Source: Acidobacteriota bacterium (GTDB lineage: Bacteria; Acidobacteriota; Thermoanaerobaculia; UBA5066). Taken from it: a stretch of DNA of 64,000 nt. Below, piece after piece: positions 1 to 7,885 of the stretch. Position 1 is the stretch's first letter; each line of letters begins with the position of its first letter. The notes under the pieces were generated by a model. That model saw nothing but the letters and a program-made list of their open reading frames with translations. It searched no databases and was not told the DNA's origin. The stretch lies in NCBI GenBank assembly GCA_029781975.1, contig JAKOVQ010000007.1:56973-120972 (forward strand), read 5' to 3'. Both the position numbers and the translations under genes were made by a program.

Positions 1-608
1 TGATGGACGTCGTCGTGCAGGAGTCCCACCGGCTCTCGTCGATCCTCGAGGACTTCCTGAAGTACGTGCGGCCCCGCGAGCAGGCGATCGAGGCGGTCGA
101 CGGCGCCGCGGCGCTGCGTGACGTGCTGAGCCTCCTCGCCCACAGCGACGAGCTCGGCGCCGGGCACGCCGTCTCCTGGGACCTCGAGCCGGAGTCGGTC
201 GTCCTGCAGGCGGACCCCGGGCAGCTCCGCCAGGTCTTCTGGAACCTGTCGCGGAACGCGGTCGCCGCCATGCCCGGCGAGGGGCGCCTGAGCGTCGAGG
301 CCCGCCTCGAAGGCCCGTGGTGGATCGTGACGATGCGGGACGAGGGGCGCGGGATGACCCCCGAGGAGCGGGACCGCCTCTTCGCGCCGTTCGCCCACAG
401 CTTCCCGGGAGGGACGGGCCTGGGGCTCGCCATCGTCCACCGGATCGTCGAGGAGCACGGAGGCTCCATCCGGGTCGAGTCGGCTCCCGGCCGCGGGACC
501 GCCGTCGTCGTCTCGCTGCCGCTGGACGGTCCCCGGGGCCGGTCCGCCGTCCGCGAGCCGGCGGCGGAGCCGTCGTCCCGCGCCCGGGCGGGGACGGAGG
601 CCGCCTGA
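1..608 (+). CDS. Sensor histidine kinase, C-terminal part (5' end outside window)
   Basis: C-terminal part of a sensor histidine kinase. The open frame runs off the left edge, so the ATG at 3 is probably internal, and neither the sensor region nor the phospho-accepting histidine is in view. The first ~25 visible residues resemble the second helix of a HisKA dimerisation domain. An HATPase_c domain follows: N box at visible residues 76-90 (FWNLSRNAVAAMP), G1 DEGRGM at 113-118, F box FAPF at 127-130 and G2 GGTGLGLA at 136-143. A short Pro/Arg/Ala-rich tail ends the protein. The stop overlaps the start of the NtrC-type regulator downstream (TGATG), so the two very likely form one translationally coupled two-component pair. 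The signal sensed cannot be read from what is present. Confidence 0.9.
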   Translation, partial: MDVVVQESHRLSSILEDFLKYVRPREQAIEAVDGAAALRDVLSLLAHSDELGAGHAVSWDLEPESVVLQADPGQLRQVFWNLSRNAVAAMPGEGRLSVEARLEGPWWIVTMRDEGRGMTPEERDRLFAPFAHSFPGGTGLGLAIVHRIVEEHGGSIRVESAPGRGTAVVVSLPLDGPRGRSAVREPAAEPSSRARAGTEAA

Positions 609-2083
609 TGCCCGCGGATCCGGCGCGCCGTCCGGCGGGCAGCGGCCCGACCGTCCTCCTCGTGGACGACGAGGCGGGGATCGTGGAGATGCTGACGATC
701 GTCTTCGAAAAGGAGGGCTACCGGGTCCGGAGCGCGCGGTCCCTGGCCGAGGGGACCCGGCAGCTCGAGGAGTCGGCCCCGGACCTCGTCCTGACCGACC
801 TGAGGATGCCCGACGGCACCGGGCTCGACCTCCTGCGGCGAAGCCGCGAGCTCTCGCCCGAGACGCCGGTCGTGATGATCACCGCGTACACGTCGACGAA
901 GACCGCGATCGAGGCCCTGAAGGCCGGCGCCTACGACTACGTCTCCAAGCCCTTCGACGTCGAGGAGCTCAAGCACGTCGTCGGCAAGGCGCTCGAGAGG
1001 AAGCGGCTCGCCGACGAGAACGTCGCCCTGAGGAGCCGCGTGGAGGAGCGTCCCGCGCTCGGGCCGCTCGTCGGCGTCTCGCGGCGGATGCGGAGCGTCT
1101 TCGACATGGTCGAGCGGATCGGGCGGACGACCTCGACGGTCCTCATCTCGGGCGAGTCCGGGACCGGCAAGGGGCTCATCGCGCGCGCCATCCACCGGAC
1201 CTCCGCGCGCGCCGCGCGTCCCTTCGTCTCGATCAACTGCGGGGCCCTCCCGGAGAACCTCCTCGAGTCGGAGCTCTTCGGCCACGAGAAGGGGGCCTTC
1301 ACCGGGGCCGTCCGGGAGAAGCGCGGCCTCTTCAAGGAGGCGGACGGCGGGACCCTCTTCCTCGACGAGATCGGAGAGACCTCGCTCGCGATGCAGGTGA
1401 AGCTCCTGCAGGCGCTCCAGGAGCGCGTCGTCCGCCGCGTCGGCGGGAACGTCGAGGAGCCGATCGACGTGAGGATCATCTGCGCGACGAACAAGGACCT
1501 CTCGCAGAAGGTCGCGGAGAGGTCGTTCCGGGAGGACCTCTACTACCGGATCGCGGTCATCCCGCTGCAGATCCCCCCGCTCCGGGAACGGCGCGAGGAC
1601 GTCCCGCTCCTCGTCCGCCACTTCCTGCGGAAGGTGACGTCGGAGCAGGGGCTTCCGGAGAAGAAGATCTCCACCGAGGCGATGCGGCTCCTCGAGGCGC
1701 AGCCGTGGCCCGGCAACGTCCGCGAGCTCGAGAACCTCATCGAGCGGACCGTCGCCCTCGAGGCCGGGGACGTGATCACGTCGGCCTCCCTCCCGTCGCA
1801 CTTCCTGAGACCCGCGGGCGTCCCGTCCGCGGCGCTCGACGACCGCTTCGACCTGCCGCCCGAGGGGCTCGCCCTCGAGCCCTACCTCGAATGGATCGGG
1901 AAGCACTTCATGCAACAGGCGCTGGACCGGACCGGAGGGGTCCAGACCCGCGCCGCGGAGCTCCTTCAGATGAGCGAACGCTCCTTCCGCTACTACGCCA
2001 AGAAATACGGCCTCCGCCGCGAGGAGGAGGAGCTGTTCGAGGAGCCGGGCGACCCCGTCGAGGGGGGGGAGGAGACGCCGTGA
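608..2083 (+). CDS. Sigma-54-dependent response regulator (NtrC/ZraR type)
   Basis: A 491-residue transcription activator that, by family knowledge, remodels sigma-54 RNA polymerase when phosphorylated by its partner kinase. Domains in order: receiver (residues ~15-130) with acidic pocket DDE at 20-22, phospho-acceptor Asp64 in LTDLRMPDG and Lys114 in SKPFD; AAA+ domain (~155-390) with Walker A GESGTGKG at 182-189, the sigma-54 contact loop GAFTGA at 229-234 and Walker B TLFLDE at ~249-254; and a Fis-type helix-turn-helix at the C-terminus ending SFRYYAKKYGL. The ATG at 608 overlaps the kinase stop codon, which fixes the start; an upstream in-frame ATG lies inside the kinase gene. A DUF192 lipoprotein gene overlaps its 3' end. 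The targets are not evident. Confidence 0.95.
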   Translation: MPADPARRPAGSGPTVLLVDDEAGIVEMLTIVFEKEGYRVRSARSLAEGTRQLEESAPDLVLTDLRMPDGTGLDLLRRSRELSPETPVVMITAYTSTKTAIEALKAGAYDYVSKPFDVEELKHVVGKALERKRLADENVALRSRVEERPALGPLVGVSRRMRSVFDMVERIGRTTSTVLISGESGTGKGLIARAIHRTSARAARPFVSINCGALPENLLESELFGHEKGAFTGAVREKRGLFKEADGGTLFLDEIGETSLAMQVKLLQALQERVVRRVGGNVEEPIDVRIICATNKDLSQKVAERSFREDLYYRIAVIPLQIPPLRERREDVPLLVRHFLRKVTSEQGLPEKKISTEAMRLLEAQPWPGNVRELENLIERTVALEAGDVITSASLPSHFLRPAGVPSAALDDRFDLPPEGLALEPYLEWIGKHFMQQALDRTGGVQTRAAELLQMSERSFRYYAKKYGLRREEEELFEEPGDPVEGGEETP

Positions 2084-2553
2084 GGGCGGGCGGCGCGGCC
2101 CTCCTCGCCCTGGCCCTCCTCGGCTGCAGCCGCGCCGGCGGCGGTCCCGCGACGGCGGCCCCGACGCCCGCGGCCGGTCCGCGCGTCGTGACCCCCTCCG
2201 GAGCGGTCTTCTCCGTGGAGCTGGCCCGGACCGACGAGGAGCGGGCCCAGGGGCTCATGTTCCGCGAGTCGCTCCTCCCGGGCTGGGGGATGCTCTTCCT
2301 CTTCGACGAGCCGGAGGTCCGCCCCTTCTGGATGAAGAACTGCCACTTCCCCCTCGACATGGTCTTCGCCCTGAAGGACGGAACCGTGGTGGACGTCCTC
2401 CGGGACGTCCCCCCCTGCGCCGCCGACCCCTGTCCGAGCTATCCGCCGAAGGGGCCAGCCGACCGGGTCCTGGAGATCGCCGGAGGCGAGGCCAGCCGGA
2501 ACGGGATCGTCCCCGGGTCGAAGCTCAGGTACCTGGACGTCCCCCCTCGGTGA
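2080..2553 (+). CDS. DUF192 family lipoprotein
   Basis: A 157-residue small protein with a lipoprotein signal (ALLALALLGC, lipobox Cys about residue 17) followed by a Pro/Ala linker and a DUF192 domain. The domain signature is visible as LARTDEERAQGLMFRE, GWGMLFLF and PFWMKNCHFPLDMVF. DUF192 proteins are widespread, small, usually exported and of unknown biochemical role. The start is GTG at 2080, which overlaps the regulator stop codon and is preceded by a purine-rich Shine-Dalgarno stretch (about 2061-2075). It is the third gene of the kinase-regulator operon, so it may be expressed with the pair. A membrane-anchored periplasmic location is inferred from the lipobox. Confidence 0.88.
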   Translation: MRAGGAALLALALLGCSRAGGGPATAAPTPAAGPRVVTPSGAVFSVELARTDEERAQGLMFRESLLPGWGMLFLFDEPEVRPFWMKNCHFPLDMVFALKDGTVVDVLRDVPPCAADPCPSYPPKGPADRVLEIAGGEASRNGIVPGSKLRYLDVPPR

Positions 2554-2599
2554 GACCCGGGCGGGCCTCGCCCATCCTCAGGAGGCACAGGAGAGAGGG

Positions 2600-4558
2600 T
2601 CAGGGGAGGCGGCTGCGGAGGGAGTCCGGGGGGACCGGGAGCCGCGCGGGCGCCCCGGCTTCCTTCCCGTCGAGCTCCCCGGGAGGACGGACCGCGGCGC
2701 GGGGAGCCTCCCCCGAGGGAACGTACCGGAAGAGCCCCCGCCCGATGGTGGCGATGTAGAGGCCCGAGGGGAGCCTCGGGTTCCCCGCCCAGCCGGCCAC
2801 CGCGAGCCCGCGCTCGGGGAGGGCCAGGGCGAGGTCCTCCCCCGCGTCCCCGTCCCGGAAGACCAGGGACGAGCGGGCGGCGTCGATGTCGACGCCGAAC
2901 GGCTCGGGGGTGCCGTACCGCGTGACACGCGGCCGCCCGAAGCCGCCGCTCAGCTTCCGGGGCGCGTCGGCCGGGAACGCCTCGAGCCCCCAGTCGCGGC
3001 CGTTCCACCAGACGGTCCGCCCCGCGACGACCGCGGCCGCGGTCGCGCGGTCCGTCCCCGGGACGCGGCTCCAGAGGACGGCGTCGACCCTCCTCCGGAG
3101 CGATCCCATCCGCTCCCACGAGCGGCCGCCGTCCCGCGAGGCGAAGACGCCCGTCTCGGTCGCGGCGAAGGCCCGGCCGTCCCCTGCCGTGAGGCCGAGG
3201 ACCCCGTCTCCGAGGACCCGGCTGAACGGCGCGTCCGGCCCGTCCGAGACGAAGAGCCCGTCCGGCGTCCCGGCGAGGAGCCGCTCGCCCGACGCGAGGA
3301 GCGCCCGAACGGTGGAGGGGGGGGTCGAGGCGAGGCGGAAGGCCTCTCCCGTCCGCGGGTCGAGCCTCCAGAGGCCGCCGCTCCCCCCGTCCGCCGCACG
3401 GGCCACGACGACCGTCCCGGAAGCCGTCTGGGCCACCGCCGAGACGCGCGCCTCGGCGAGCCCCACGTTCGACTCGCGCAGGGTCCTCCCCCCGTCCTCG
3501 CTCCTCAGGACCCCGTCCGTCTCGGTCCCGACGAGGAGGACCGACGGGTCGCGCGGGTCGAAGGTGAGGGTGTTGACGACCAGCTCCTGCGAGAGGCGCC
3601 GGAAGCTCTTCCCCCCGTCGGTGCTCTCGAAGAGGCCGCCGGTCGTCCCGGCGAGGACCCGCTGGGGGTTCGCCGGGTCGTGCCGCACCGCCTGCGTCCG
3701 CCGGTCCGTCAGCCCGTCCCGGTACCTCACCCAGGTCCCCCCGCCGTCGCGCGAGCGGTAGACCCACCCGCAGGTCGCGGCCCAGATGTCGTCGGGGTCG
3801 CTCCCGAGGAAGTCGAGCGCGAAGACCTGCGTGTCCTCCACCATCCCGACGGCGATCCTCTTCCACGTCCGCCCCAGGTCCGTCGACCGGAACGGGTGGC
3901 GGTAGGAGCCGGTGTAGAGCGTGTCGGGACGCGCCGGGTGGAAGGCGACGAACGAGATCCCCGCGCCGGGGTCGAGGGGAGGAACCGAGGGGCGCCAGCT
4001 GAGGCCGTCGTCCACGGAGATCTCGAGGCCCCGGTCCCCCCCGACGACGATCGTCCTCCGCCGGTGCCGGACCGCCACCGCCACCACGCGGGCGCCAGCC
4101 TCCTCGTCCCAGCGCTTCACGACGCTCCAGCTCCGCGCGGCGTCGTCCGAGCGGGCCAGGAGGCCGCCGCGGACGATCCCCGTCAGCCCGGCCCAGACCG
4201 TCCCGGGGTCCGACGGGTCGGGCGTCAGCGCCGTCACGGCATAGCCCGGGAACGGGGCGCCCCCGGCGGGCGCGCTCCAGCTCCGGCCCCCGTCGACCGA
4301 GCGGTAGACGCCCCCCTGGGCGGTGCCGACGTAGAAGGCGCCCGGGACCGCGGGGTCGGCCGCGAGCGACTTCACCTCGGCCCCCGGCAGGGGATAGCGA
4401 AGCCACAGCCCGCCTGCGGCCGGAACCCCGGCGGCGAAGGCGGCCGACGACGCGCCGCCGAGGGCGAGCGCCCCGAGGAGGGGGACCCACGCGCACGCCC
4501 CCCTCCGCCTCCCGCGAGGCCGCGCGGCCCGCCCCGGCGACGAGGCGCCCGAGGTCAG
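2600..4558 (-). CDS. BNR/Asp-box repeat beta-propeller protein, secreted
   Basis: An exported protein of about 652 residues built from BNR/Asp-box repeats of the S-x-D-x-G-x-[ST]-W type found in sialidases, sortilin-like propellers and photosystem assembly factors. At least eight repeats are readable, e.g. SVDGGRSWSAP, SVDDGLSWRPS, STDLGRTWKRI, SRDGGGTWVRY, STDGGKSFRRL, SEDGGRTLRES and SRDGGRSWERM. A hydrophobic signal segment (WVPLLGALALGGASSAAFA) lies near the N-terminus. No sialidase catalytic residues could be assigned, so a scaffold or binding role is as likely as hydrolysis. No ATG, GTG or TTG fits this N-terminus. The best candidate is CTG at 4558, which overlaps the TGA of the fmdB-type gene upstream; an unusual start remains to be confirmed. 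Confidence 0.85.
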   Translation of the reverse strand: MTSGASSPGRAARPRGRRRGACAWVPLLGALALGGASSAAFAAGVPAAGGLWLRYPLPGAEVKSLAADPAVPGAFYVGTAQGGVYRSVDGGRSWSAPAGGAPFPGYAVTALTPDPSDPGTVWAGLTGIVRGGLLARSDDAARSWSVVKRWDEEAGARVVAVAVRHRRRTIVVGGDRGLEISVDDGLSWRPSVPPLDPGAGISFVAFHPARPDTLYTGSYRHPFRSTDLGRTWKRIAVGMVEDTQVFALDFLGSDPDDIWAATCGWVYRSRDGGGTWVRYRDGLTDRRTQAVRHDPANPQRVLAGTTGGLFESTDGGKSFRRLSQELVVNTLTFDPRDPSVLLVGTETDGVLRSEDGGRTLRESNVGLAEARVSAVAQTASGTVVVARAADGGSGGLWRLDPRTGEAFRLASTPPSTVRALLASGERLLAGTPDGLFVSDGPDAPFSRVLGDGVLGLTAGDGRAFAATETGVFASRDGGRSWERMGSLRRRVDAVLWSRVPGTDRATAAAVVAGRTVWWNGRDWGLEAFPADAPRKLSGGFGRPRVTRYGTPEPFGVDIDAARSSLVFRDGDAGEDLALALPERGLAVAGWAGNPRLPSGLYIATIGRGLFRYVPSGEAPRAAVRPPGELDGKEAGAPARLPVPPDSLRSRLP

Positions 4559-4869
4559 CCGTCCCCCTTCGGGGTGGGGGAGCTCCCCGTCGCCGCGGAG
4601 GAGTCGGCCGCGGGCTTGGCGGGCTCGGCCTTCTTCGCCTCTCCGGCGCCCGCGTCGCCCCCCTTCGCCTCGCCCCTCCCGCTCGACCCGGAACGGCCGT
4701 AGTCGGTCAGGTAGAAGCCGCTCCCCTTGAACTGGACGGCGGGGGCCGAGAGCAGCTTCTTCAACGCCCCGCCGCACGCTTCGCACCGCTCGGGGAGAGG
4801 GTCGGAGAAGGCGAGGATCGTCTCCAGGGTCCACCCGCAGGACTCGCAACGGAACTCGTACAAGGGCAT
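4555..4869 (-). CDS. FmdB-family zinc-ribbon protein
   Basis: A 104-residue protein starting MPLYEFRCESCGW, the hallmark of the FmdB (formamidase regulator-like) zinc ribbon. Two CxxC pairs are visible: CESC at residues 8-11 and CEAC around 33-36, expected to bind one Zn2+. The ribbon is followed by KLLSAPAVQFKGSGFYLTDY, also typical of the family. The last ~45 residues are a disordered Gly/Ala/Ser/Lys/Pro tail. The ATG at 4869 follows a purine-rich GGAAAGGAAA. The family was named from an old regulator assignment and its real function is unknown. The stop overlaps the probable CTG start of the BNR gene, so the two are probably co-transcribed. Confidence 0.88.
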   Translation of the reverse strand: MPLYEFRCESCGWTLETILAFSDPLPERCEACGGALKKLLSAPAVQFKGSGFYLTDYGRSGSSGRGEAKGGDAGAGEAKKAEPAKPAADSSAATGSSPTPKGDG

Positions 4870-5036
4870 CGAGGGTTTCCTTTCCCGTCTTACGCCGCGG
4901 CTCCCGGCTCGTTCCGGACCGCGCCGCCCGCCGTCCGCCCCGGGGCGGGCCGCCGCGACCGCCGGCGCCTTCGCGGACGCTCCTTCGGGCCCGCCGCCCT
5001 GCATCCGGCGCCGGGCCCCCGTCAAGTCTGCCGCAC

Positions 5037-5831
5037 TCAGCTCCCTTCCGAGAAGCCTCCGCCGTCCGTCCTCCACTGGATCTTCCGGATCGCCGACCGG
5101 CTCCCCACGTCGCGCCGCCGGATCAGCTTGAGCGCGTGGAAGGCGTAGAGGAGCCGCGCGTTGTGGGCCGCGTCCCCCGGACCCACCACCACGAGGTCGC
5201 GGAACGTCTTCGTCCCGTCGACCGCCTGGAGGAACCGGGCCTCGCCGACGTCGAGGCCGACGTCCCCCAGGTCGGCCGGGTTGTAGCACGGGTCGAAGAC
5301 CGTCCACCGGGGACCGAGGACGTTGACGAGGCGCGCGACGTCGCGCACCTGCTTGACCCCCGCGAGGATCGCCTGTCGGGTCGGGATGCTGAGCTGGACG
5401 ATCTCGTCGGTCCGGTACTGGCCGACGGCGAAGGTGACCTCCCCCTCGGGCCACTCGAAGACCGAGTAGACCACGGTGAGGACCTGCTCGGTGACCCACT
5501 CGGTCAGCTCCTTCGGCGTCAGGAGCCCCATCCCGACGAGGACCTCGCCGTGACGGCGCGTCTCGTTCGGCGCCAGGAGGAGCTTGACCGACAGGTCGAG
5601 GTCCGCCTTCGAGATCCTCCCTTTCCGCTCGAGGAAGTTCCCGAGGGAGTCCTCGCGGTCGGTGGAGGAGGCGAAGATCACGTCCCCCTTCCAGATGTAG
5701 ATCTTCTTGGTGACACCCTGCCTGGACACGGAGACCACCCCAGGCACCTTGTAGTGATGGACCGTCTGGAGCACCTCTGCGAAGGGCGTGGTGGCGAGGT
5801 CCCCTCGGAACTCGAACCGGGGGTCTGACAC
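5037..5831 (-). CDS. DUF4388 (PATAN-like) domain protein
   Basis: A 264-residue cytosolic protein with an N-terminal DUF4388 domain (residues ~7-120). The domain begins FRGDLATTPFAEVLQTVH and contains GVVSVSRQGVTKKIYI and GDVIFASS, the pattern seen in gliding-motility and signalling proteins of deltaproteobacteria and Acidobacteria. The second half is alpha/beta and lacks a domain I can name. DUF4388 is usually treated as a protein-interaction or signalling module. The start is GTG at 5831. A -10-like TAGAAT lies just 6 nt upstream, leaving no room for a Shine-Dalgarno site, so the mRNA is probably leaderless. It is divergent from moeA with a ~50-bp gap. Confidence 0.85.
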   Translation of the reverse strand: MSDPRFEFRGDLATTPFAEVLQTVHHYKVPGVVSVSRQGVTKKIYIWKGDVIFASSTDREDSLGNFLERKGRISKADLDLSVKLLLAPNETRRHGEVLVGMGLLTPKELTEWVTEQVLTVVYSVFEWPEGEVTFAVGQYRTDEIVQLSIPTRQAILAGVKQVRDVARLVNVLGPRWTVFDPCYNPADLGDVGLDVGEARFLQAVDGTKTFRDLVVVGPGDAAHNARLLYAFHALKLIRRRDVGSRSAIRKIQWRTDGGGFSEGS

Positions 5832-5837
5832 CCCCCC

Positions 5838-5843
5838 ATTCTA
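5838..5843 (-). promoter_or_regulatory. -10 element of the DUF4388 gene (leaderless)
   Basis: TAGAAT on the minus strand lies exactly 6 nt upstream of the GTG at 5831. With normal -10 to +1 spacing, transcription would begin at or next to the start codon. No convincing -35 hexamer is visible in the GC-rich upstream sequence. Prediction only. Confidence 0.5.
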
Positions 5844-5847
5844 TGGG

Positions 5848-5875
5848 TTGCCCGGCCCGGCGCCCTTGCTAGGAT
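5848..5875 (+). promoter_or_regulatory. Promoter of moeA (-35 TTGCCC, -10 TAGGAT)
   Basis: TTGCCC (5848-5853) and TAGGAT (5870-5875) are separated by 16 nt. The moeA ATG at 5882 is 6 nt after the -10 box, and there is no Shine-Dalgarno site. This fits sigma-70-type, leaderless transcription. Confidence 0.55.
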
Positions 5876-5881
5876 CCCGGG

Positions 5882-7093
5882 ATGATCGGATTCGAGGAGG
5901 CGCTCGCGGCCGTCGTCCGCTCGGTACGCCTTCTTTCGGCCGAGCCGGTCCCCCTCGCGGTCGCGGCCGGCAGGACCCTCGCCGAGGAGGTCCGGTCCGA
6001 CGGCGACGTCCCTCCTTTCGACACGACGGCCATGGACGGCTGGGCCGTCCGGTCGCCGGACGCCTCGAAGGACGGCTTCGTCCTCCGCGTCGCCGGCAGT
6101 GCCGGGGCGGGGACGGCGCCCCCGCCCGTCGCTGCCGGGACCGCGGTGAAGGTGATGACGGGCGCCCCGATGCCGGAGGGGGCCGACTCCGTCGTCCCGG
6201 TCGAGGAGGCCGAGGAGCTCGCCCCGGATCGGGTCCGCGCGCTGAAGGCGCCCCGCCCCGGGGCCCACGTGAGGCGGCGCGGCGAGGTGGTGGCGGCCGG
6301 GGACCGGGTCCTCCGGGCCGGCCGGCTCCTCTCCCCGGCGGACGTGGCCGTCGCCGCGGCGTCCGGCCGCGAGAGCCTCCTCGTCGCGCGGCGCGCGCGC
6401 GCCGCCGTCCTCGTCACGGGCGACGAGCTCGTCGCGCCGGGCGTTCGCCCCGGCCCCGCCCAGATCCGCAACACCAACGGCCCGCTCCTCCTCGCAGCGC
6501 TCTCGCGGGCGGGGTGCGACGCCGTCGACCTGGGGACCGTCTCCGACGAGCCGGCCGCGCTCCGCGCCCGCCTCGCCGGGGCCCTTTCCGACGCCCCCGA
6601 CCTCCTCCTGACGACGGGCGGCGTCTCGGCGGGCGACTACGACCTCGTCGGCGAGGCTCTCCTCGCCGCGGGGGCCGAGATCGTCTTCCACAAGGTGGCG
6701 ATCCGGCCCGCCAAGCCGCTCCTCGTGGCGCGCGCCGGCGCGACCCTCGTCTTCGGCATTCCGGGGAACGCGGTCTCGGCCGCCGTCGCGTTCGACCTCT
6801 TCGTCAGGGCCGCGCTCCGCGCGGCCGCGGGCGCGGCGCTCCCGCTCCCCGTCCCCGTCCGGCTCGCCGCCCCCGCCCGGAACGGGGGCGGGCGGCTCGC
6901 CTTCGTCCCCGCCACGCTCGAGAGGGGGCCCGACGGCGTCGCCCGGGCCACCCCGATCGCCACGCGCGGGAGCCACGACCTGCTGTCGCACGCGGCCGCC
7001 CACGTCCTCCTGGTCGTCCCCCCGGGGAGCGACTTTCCGGCCGGCGCGCTCCTCACGGCGTACGAGGCCGGGCCGGGGACGACGTTCGGATGA
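5882..7093 (+). CDS. moeA: Molybdopterin molybdotransferase MoeA
   Basis: A 403-residue enzyme that inserts molybdate into (adenylylated) molybdopterin, the last step of molybdenum-cofactor synthesis in the cytosol. Length and order match MoeA: an N-terminal domain with PFDTTAMDGWAVRS (residues ~40-55) and VMTGAPMPEGADSVVPVEE; the MoCF-fold domain III with VTGDELV, RNTNGPLL, TTGGVSAGDYD (~242-252) and GIPGNAVSAAV; and a short C-terminal beta domain. No other Mo-cofactor gene or molybdoenzyme is in the window. The ATG at 5882 sits 6 nt after a -10 box, suggesting a leaderless transcript. The stop overlaps an ATG that opens only a 34-codon frame. Confidence 0.96.
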   Translation: MIGFEEALAAVVRSVRLLSAEPVPLAVAAGRTLAEEVRSDGDVPPFDTTAMDGWAVRSPDASKDGFVLRVAGSAGAGTAPPPVAAGTAVKVMTGAPMPEGADSVVPVEEAEELAPDRVRALKAPRPGAHVRRRGEVVAAGDRVLRAGRLLSPADVAVAAASGRESLLVARRARAAVLVTGDELVAPGVRPGPAQIRNTNGPLLLAALSRAGCDAVDLGTVSDEPAALRARLAGALSDAPDLLLTTGGVSAGDYDLVGEALLAAGAEIVFHKVAIRPAKPLLVARAGATLVFGIPGNAVSAAVAFDLFVRAALRAAAGAALPLPVPVRLAAPARNGGGRLAFVPATLERGPDGVARATPIATRGSHDLLSHAAAHVLLVVPPGSDFPAGALLTAYEAGPGTTFG

Positions 7094-7201
7094 GGAGCAG
7101 GGCCGCGATCGGCGTCATCGGCTGCGCCACGCCGATCGGGGACGCCCGGCTCGGGCGGGTCGGGCGGACGGCGCGCGCTGCCGCCGGGGCCTGAGGCCGA
7201 G

Positions 7202-7885
7202 GTGGGGCTCCTCGTCCCCGAGCGCTCGCCCTCGAGGGAGCTCCTCGACGGCGACGTCGCGGCCGACGACGCGGCGGAGAGCCTGGCCGACATCGAGTGG
7301 ATCCACCGCCGGCTCGGCGGCCGCCTCCTCGTCCGGCGCCACGTCCTTCCGCTCCTGGCGGCGATCCCGTCGCGCACCCCCTCGCTCCTCGACGTCGGCG
7401 CGGGGACGGGGCACGTCGGCCGGGACCTCGCCGCCCGCCTCCTGCGGCGCGGGCGCACCCTGCGCGTCGTCGACCTCGACCGGCAGGCGGCGCACGCCGC
7501 CCTCGCCCCCCCGCGGTCCGCCGCCGTGGGCGACGCGTTCCGGATCCCGCTCGGCGACCGCTCCGTCGACGTCGTCTGCTCCACCCTCTTCTGCCACCAC
7601 TTCTCGCCGGACGAGCTTCGCCTCCTCCTCGCCGAGCAGGCCCGGGTCGCGCGCCACCACGTCGTCGCGCTCGACCTGGCGCGCCACCGCGTCTCCCTCG
7701 TGGTCGCCCGGCTCCTCGGGGAGGTCGCCTTCCGGAGCCCGGTGAGCCGGCACGACGCCCGAGCCTCCGTCCTCCAGGCGTACACGTGCTCCGAGGCGGC
7801 GGGGATCGCGTCCCGTGCCCTGCCCGGCGCCTCGGTCCTCCCGGCCGGTCCCCTGGGCTGGAAGCTCCTCTGGACGCGCCCGTGA
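7202..7885 (+). CDS. Class I SAM-dependent methyltransferase
   Basis: A 227-residue Rossmann-fold methyltransferase. Motif I is LLDVGAGTGHVG (residues ~62-73), followed by the acidic ribose-binding position VVDLD at the end of beta-2, GDAFRIPLGDRSVDVVCS for motifs II/III, and a C-terminal half that resembles ubiquinone/menaquinone-type or polyketide O-methyltransferases. The GTG at 7202 opens the frame and follows the purine-rich gaggccgag. The stop overlaps the GTG of the FAD-dependent reductase downstream by four bases, so the two act as a unit. Pairs of this kind often accompany type III polyketide synthases, but none is present here. The substrate is unknown. Confidence 0.85.
   Translation: MGLLVPERSPSRELLDGDVAADDAAESLADIEWIHRRLGGRLLVRRHVLPLLAAIPSRTPSLLDVGAGTGHVGRDLAARLLRRGRTLRVVDLDRQAAHAALAPPRSAAVGDAFRIPLGDRSVDVVCSTLFCHHFSPDELRLLLAEQARVARHHVVALDLARHRVSLVVARLLGEVAFRSPVSRHDARASVLQAYTCSEAAGIASRALPGASVLPAGPLGWKLLWTRP

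Noticed and set aside
7090..7194. A 34-codon frame overlapping the moeA stop.
   Set aside because: It is too short to judge, matches nothing I know, and no ribosome site precedes it apart from the moeA overlap.
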